Positions 4,937-7,427 of a stretch of 7,427 nt of DNA are shown piece after piece. Made by a program: the position numbers and the translations under genes. The stretch lies in contig CAYUIG010000088.1 in assembly GCA_964444685.1 (NCBI GenBank), positions 1 to 7,427 on the forward strand, read 5' to 3'. Under the pieces are notes generated by a model. That model did no database searches. It was not told the DNA's origin and saw only the letters and a program-made list of their open reading frames with translations. Source of the DNA: CAYUIG01 sp964444685 (GTDB lineage: Bacteria > Gemmatimonadota > Gemmatimonadetes > Longimicrobiales > RSA9). How positions within the stretch are numbered: the stretch's first letter is position 1; each line of letters opens with the position of its first letter.

Positions 4937-6925
4937 ATGTACCGGGAAATCCTCGTCCCCGTAGACAATTCCCCCTTCTCCGACTGGGCTATCGAGCGCG
5001 CGATCGAGTTGTGCGGTCGCTCGGGCGGCCGCATCACGGCGAACCATGTGTACGCGGCGCGACTGCACGACGTACGGTTCCGCCAGCTCGAGACGGGCCT
5101 TCCTGCGCAGTTCCAGACGCCGGAAGAGATCAAGCGGCAGCGGAAGATCCACGACAAGTTGATCGAGAAGGGGCTGCAGCTCATCAGCGACAGCTTCCTC
5201 GATCAGACGGAGCGCCGCTGTGCGGATGCGGGTGTGCCGCTCACGCGGCAGCTCCTCGAGGGGATCAACTACGAGGAGATCATCCGCGAGGCGAATCAGG
5301 GCGAAGGGCGGCTGCCGAGTCTGATCGGTTTCGACCCGAACATCGCCGACAAGTACGACGGGGGTGCACACGTGCGCGCGGACGTGCGCGTGGGCGAGAA
5401 CGGCCGCCTGATCGCGGAGGACGAGGAGCAGGACGAGAAGATCGCGGGCACGAGCGGCCGCGCGTACGACCTGCTCGCGATCGGCGCGCACGGCATCGGC
5501 CGTCAGGCGTTCAGCCAGCTGGGCGGTGTGGCGTCGCGCGTCATCCGCGGCGTGACGAAGGATGTGCTCATCGTCCGCGACGACCGCCCGCTCGCGGGTG
5601 GATCGATCATGGTGTGCGTGGACGGCTCGTCGTACTCGTACAAGGCGATGCGCGTCGCGCTCGAGCTGGCCGCCACGTACGGTGCGAAGCTCTACGTCTG
5701 CTCCGCGTTCGACGTGGAGTACCACCACGTCGTCTTCCACAACATCAAGGACGTGCTCTCCGTGCAGGCCTCGAAGGTGTTCAAGTTCGAGGAGCAGGAG
5801 GAGCTGCACAACAACATCATCGACAAGGGTCTGCTCAAGCTCTGCCAGGCCAACCTGAAGCGCGCGCAGGTGATGGCGCAGGAGTGGCCGGATGTCGAGC
5901 TGGAGACGCAGATCCTGATCGGCAAGCCGTTCCAGGTCGTGCTCCAGTGGGCGGAGGAGATCCAGCCGTCGCTCGTGGTCCTCGCCCGGCACGGTTCGCA
6001 CCGCATCGACGGTACGGAGATGGGTTCACAGGCGGAGAACCTGGTGCGCCTGCTGCCGCACAACACGCTGCTGATCGGCACGACGGATGTGCGGCCCGAG
6101 GACATCCCGTGGATCGAGGAGGACGGCGAGACGGGTCTCGAGTGGGAGCCGTCCGCGGAAGTGCGCATTCTGCGCGTGCCGCCGTTCGCGCTGGGGATCG
6201 CGCGCAAGGCGGTGGAGGAGTTCGTCCTCGAGCATTACACCAACGGCTCGGCCACGCTTCCGACGGTGACGAACGAGCGGCTGGATGAAGCGATCCGGAA
6301 GCTGCTGCCAACGCACATGCAGCTGATCATGGGGATCGGCACGGCAGAGGAACTCGCGCTGGCAGAGGTCAAGGCAGAGGAGGCGATGAAGCGGACGGTC
6401 GTCCAGGGCTCGGACGCCGATCCCGAGCCCGCCGAAGCGCTGTTCGAGTCGAAGTGCCCCTACACCGGCCATGTCGCAACCCGCCCCCGCACACAAGCCG
6501 ATCCCATCGTCTGGACGACCGAGGCCTTCGAGCGACTGCGCCTCGTTCCGCTCATCGCGCGCCCGCTCGCGCGCAACACGGTCGAGCGCTTCGCGCGCGA
6601 GCACGACGTGTGGCGCGTGACTACGCGCGTGATGGACGAGAACAAGCAGGCGATGATCGAGGCGGACGAGTTCGATGTCGACACGATGCTCGTGATGTTC
6701 AAGGAGCTGCAGTCGAAGCAGCTGCGCGCCGCCGCCGAGGGCGTGGACGGGCTCACGCCGGAAATGCGCCGCTTCATCGAGGAGGCGAAGGCCGCAGGCG
6801 TGACGCGCTGCCCCATCCGCGACGTCGAGAAGGCGGCGGAGAAGTGTCCGGTCGACTTCAAGGCCGTGTCGCCCGCCGACGCCAAGGCCGCCGTCGAGCG
6901 CTTCATGCAGGAGGCCGGAGACTGA
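4937..6925 (+). CDS. Tandem universal stress (Usp) protein fused to two PCP_red-like domains
   Basis: This 662-residue protein starts at ATG 4937 (GGGAG at 4927-4931), because MYREILVPVD is a classic Usp beginning; a GTG at 4847 would add 30 unlikely residues. Usp 1 spans about 1-214, with the nucleotide-loop pattern GAHG-x9-GG (183-197) and a large insertion at about 50-175 including an acidic run near 161-168. Usp 2 spans about 222-382 (IMVCVDGSSYS; ARHG-x9-GS at 350-364). Two PCP_red-like units follow: 403-457 (RILRVPPFALGIARKAVEEF) and 526-573 (WTTEAFERLRLVP, ARNTVERFAR). The C-terminal half holds three Cys-Pro pairs, Cys507, Cys625 and Cys637. Usp domains bind ATP or act as dimer modules; joined to PCP_red they may sense or serve an Fe-S or tetrapyrrole process (inference). 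It is probably cotranscribed with the radical SAM gene 5 bases downstream. Confidence 0.85.
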   Translation: MYREILVPVDNSPFSDWAIERAIELCGRSGGRITANHVYAARLHDVRFRQLETGLPAQFQTPEEIKRQRKIHDKLIEKGLQLISDSFLDQTERRCADAGVPLTRQLLEGINYEEIIREANQGEGRLPSLIGFDPNIADKYDGGAHVRADVRVGENGRLIAEDEEQDEKIAGTSGRAYDLLAIGAHGIGRQAFSQLGGVASRVIRGVTKDVLIVRDDRPLAGGSIMVCVDGSSYSYKAMRVALELAATYGAKLYVCSAFDVEYHHVVFHNIKDVLSVQASKVFKFEEQEELHNNIIDKGLLKLCQANLKRAQVMAQEWPDVELETQILIGKPFQVVLQWAEEIQPSLVVLARHGSHRIDGTEMGSQAENLVRLLPHNTLLIGTTDVRPEDIPWIEEDGETGLEWEPSAEVRILRVPPFALGIARKAVEEFVLEHYTNGSATLPTVTNERLDEAIRKLLPTHMQLIMGIGTAEELALAEVKAEEAMKRTVVQGSDADPEPAEALFESKCPYTGHVATRPRTQADPIVWTTEAFERLRLVPLIARPLARNTVERFAREHDVWRVTTRVMDENKQAMIEADEFDVDTMLVMFKELQSKQLRAAAEGVDGLTPEMRRFIEEAKAAGVTRCPIRDVEKAAEKCPVDFKAVSPADAKAAVERFMQEAGD

Positions 6926-6930
6926 GCATC

Positions 6931-7427
6931 ATGCGCGCCGGCACGCTCCCCGTCGTCCCGCCCGGGCCCGCGGCCGCGGATGCGGCCGGCTGGCCGCTCC
7001 CCGCCTCGTGGCGGGAGCCCGCGCCGCGCGCGGTGGGCGACGCACCGGTGCCGCACGTCGTCGCGTGGAACCTCACCCGCCGCTGCAACCTCGCCTGCGC
7101 GCACTGCTACATCGCCGCGGGACCGTGGCACGGCGACGGCGCGGAGCTCACGACCGAGGAGTGCCGCAGGATCGCCGACGAGATCCTCGAGCTGAGCCCC
7201 GCACCGATGTTCATCCTGAGCGGCGGCGAGCCGCTGCTGCGCACGGACCTCGAGGCGATCGCGTCGCACATGACGGGACGCGGCGCAACCGTCGTCGTAG
7301 GAACGAACGGGACGCGCCTGACCGACGAACGCATCGCCTCACTGAAGGATGCCGGCGTCTCCGGCTTCGCGATCAGCATCGACTCGCTCGATGCGCGCTA
7401 CCACGACCGCTTCCGTCACGGCGACAA
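6931..7427 (+). CDS. Radical SAM enzyme, NirJ/AhbD-like N-terminal part, 3'-truncated
   Basis: 165 residues are visible before the window ends. The radical SAM cluster motif is Cys52-x3-Cys56-x2-Cys59 in WNLTRRCNLACAHCY, followed by the SAM-binding SGGEPLLR (GGEP at 98-101), a GTNGTRL strand and AISIDSLD with a following HDRFR. This order, and especially W-N-L-T-R-R-C-N-L, is typical of the NirJ/AhbC/AhbD and SPASM group, which modify tetrapyrrole side chains (heme d1, siroheme route) or peptides. Which one cannot be decided without the C-terminal SPASM region. The start at 6931 has GGAG at 6917-6920 ten bases upstream; an Ala/Pro-rich head of about 40 residues precedes the motif, so a later start is possible. 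Context with PCP_red and an Fe-S carrier favours tetrapyrrole or Fe-S chemistry (inference). Confidence 0.88.
   Translation, partial: MRAGTLPVVPPGPAAADAAGWPLPASWREPAPRAVGDAPVPHVVAWNLTRRCNLACAHCYIAAGPWHGDGAELTTEECRRIADEILELSPAPMFILSGGEPLLRTDLEAIASHMTGRGATVVVGTNGTRLTDERIASLKDAGVSGFAISIDSLDARYHDRFRHGD

Noticed and set aside
4108..5184. 358-codon minus-strand open frame across the membrane gene and leader
   Set aside because: There is no recognisable domain, the composition is shadow-like, and it runs against a consensus promoter and two convincing plus-strand genes.
4391..6001. 536-codon minus-strand open frame
   Set aside because: It lies opposite the Usp fusion and reads as Arg/Leu/Asp/His-rich low-complexity protein, typical of an antisense shadow; the plus-strand Usp motifs are unmistakable.
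1..7427. CRISPR array, tRNA, rRNA, transposase or phage genes
   Set aside because: I looked for repeat-spacer periodicity, tRNA-like cloverleaf ends and transposase or integrase motifs on both strands and saw none.

Overview
The DNA is GC-rich (about 65-80% in the outer genes), densely packed, and uses strong AGGAGG-type ribosome binding sites with frequent ATGA stop/start overlaps. With the 6-bladed beta-propeller lipoprotein and the PCP_red proteins, this suggests a Gram-negative soil- or water-type bacterium, perhaps Gemmatimonadota. That placement is a guess from gene content, since there is no rRNA or phylogenetic marker here.

Layout. (1) Plus strand, 1-1156: the 3' part of an Mrp/NBP35-type iron-sulfur carrier ATPase, overlapping by ATGA a 147-residue protein with a four-Cys zinc-ribbon-like head and a PCP_red domain (the domain found at the C-terminus of the ChlB/BchB subunit of dark protochlorophyllide reductase). 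(2) Minus strand, 3899-1158: a compact five-gene operon read leftward: two tandem small secreted six-cysteine peptides, a membrane-anchored thioredoxin-fold protein with one candidate active-site Cys, a 6-bladed propeller lipoprotein, and a membrane-anchored DsbA-like CPWC oxidoreductase. (3) A 256-base divergent spacer with repeats, then a 118-residue four-helix membrane protein on the plus strand (4156-4512). (4) A strong sigma70-like promoter at 4543-4572 and a long, highly structured 5' leader. (5) A 662-residue protein with two Usp domains followed by two PCP_red-like domains (4937-6925), and 5 bases later the start of a radical SAM protein resembling the NirJ/AhbD tetrapyrrole-modifying group (6931 to the window edge).

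How the genes may work together. The outer plus-strand genes (Fe-S carrier ATPase, three PCP_red domains, radical SAM enzyme) look like one Fe-S/tetrapyrrole-related module. The inner minus-strand operon appears to interrupt it and is lower in GC in its propeller gene. In that operon the two peptides share an exact cysteine spacing, C-x7-C-x7-C-x5-C-x(5 or 12)-CC-x10-YYP, and are encoded with their likely disulfide machinery. I consider this peptide family plus its redox and propeller partners the best candidate here for an undescribed system. All function assignments come from reading motifs; no database search was possible.
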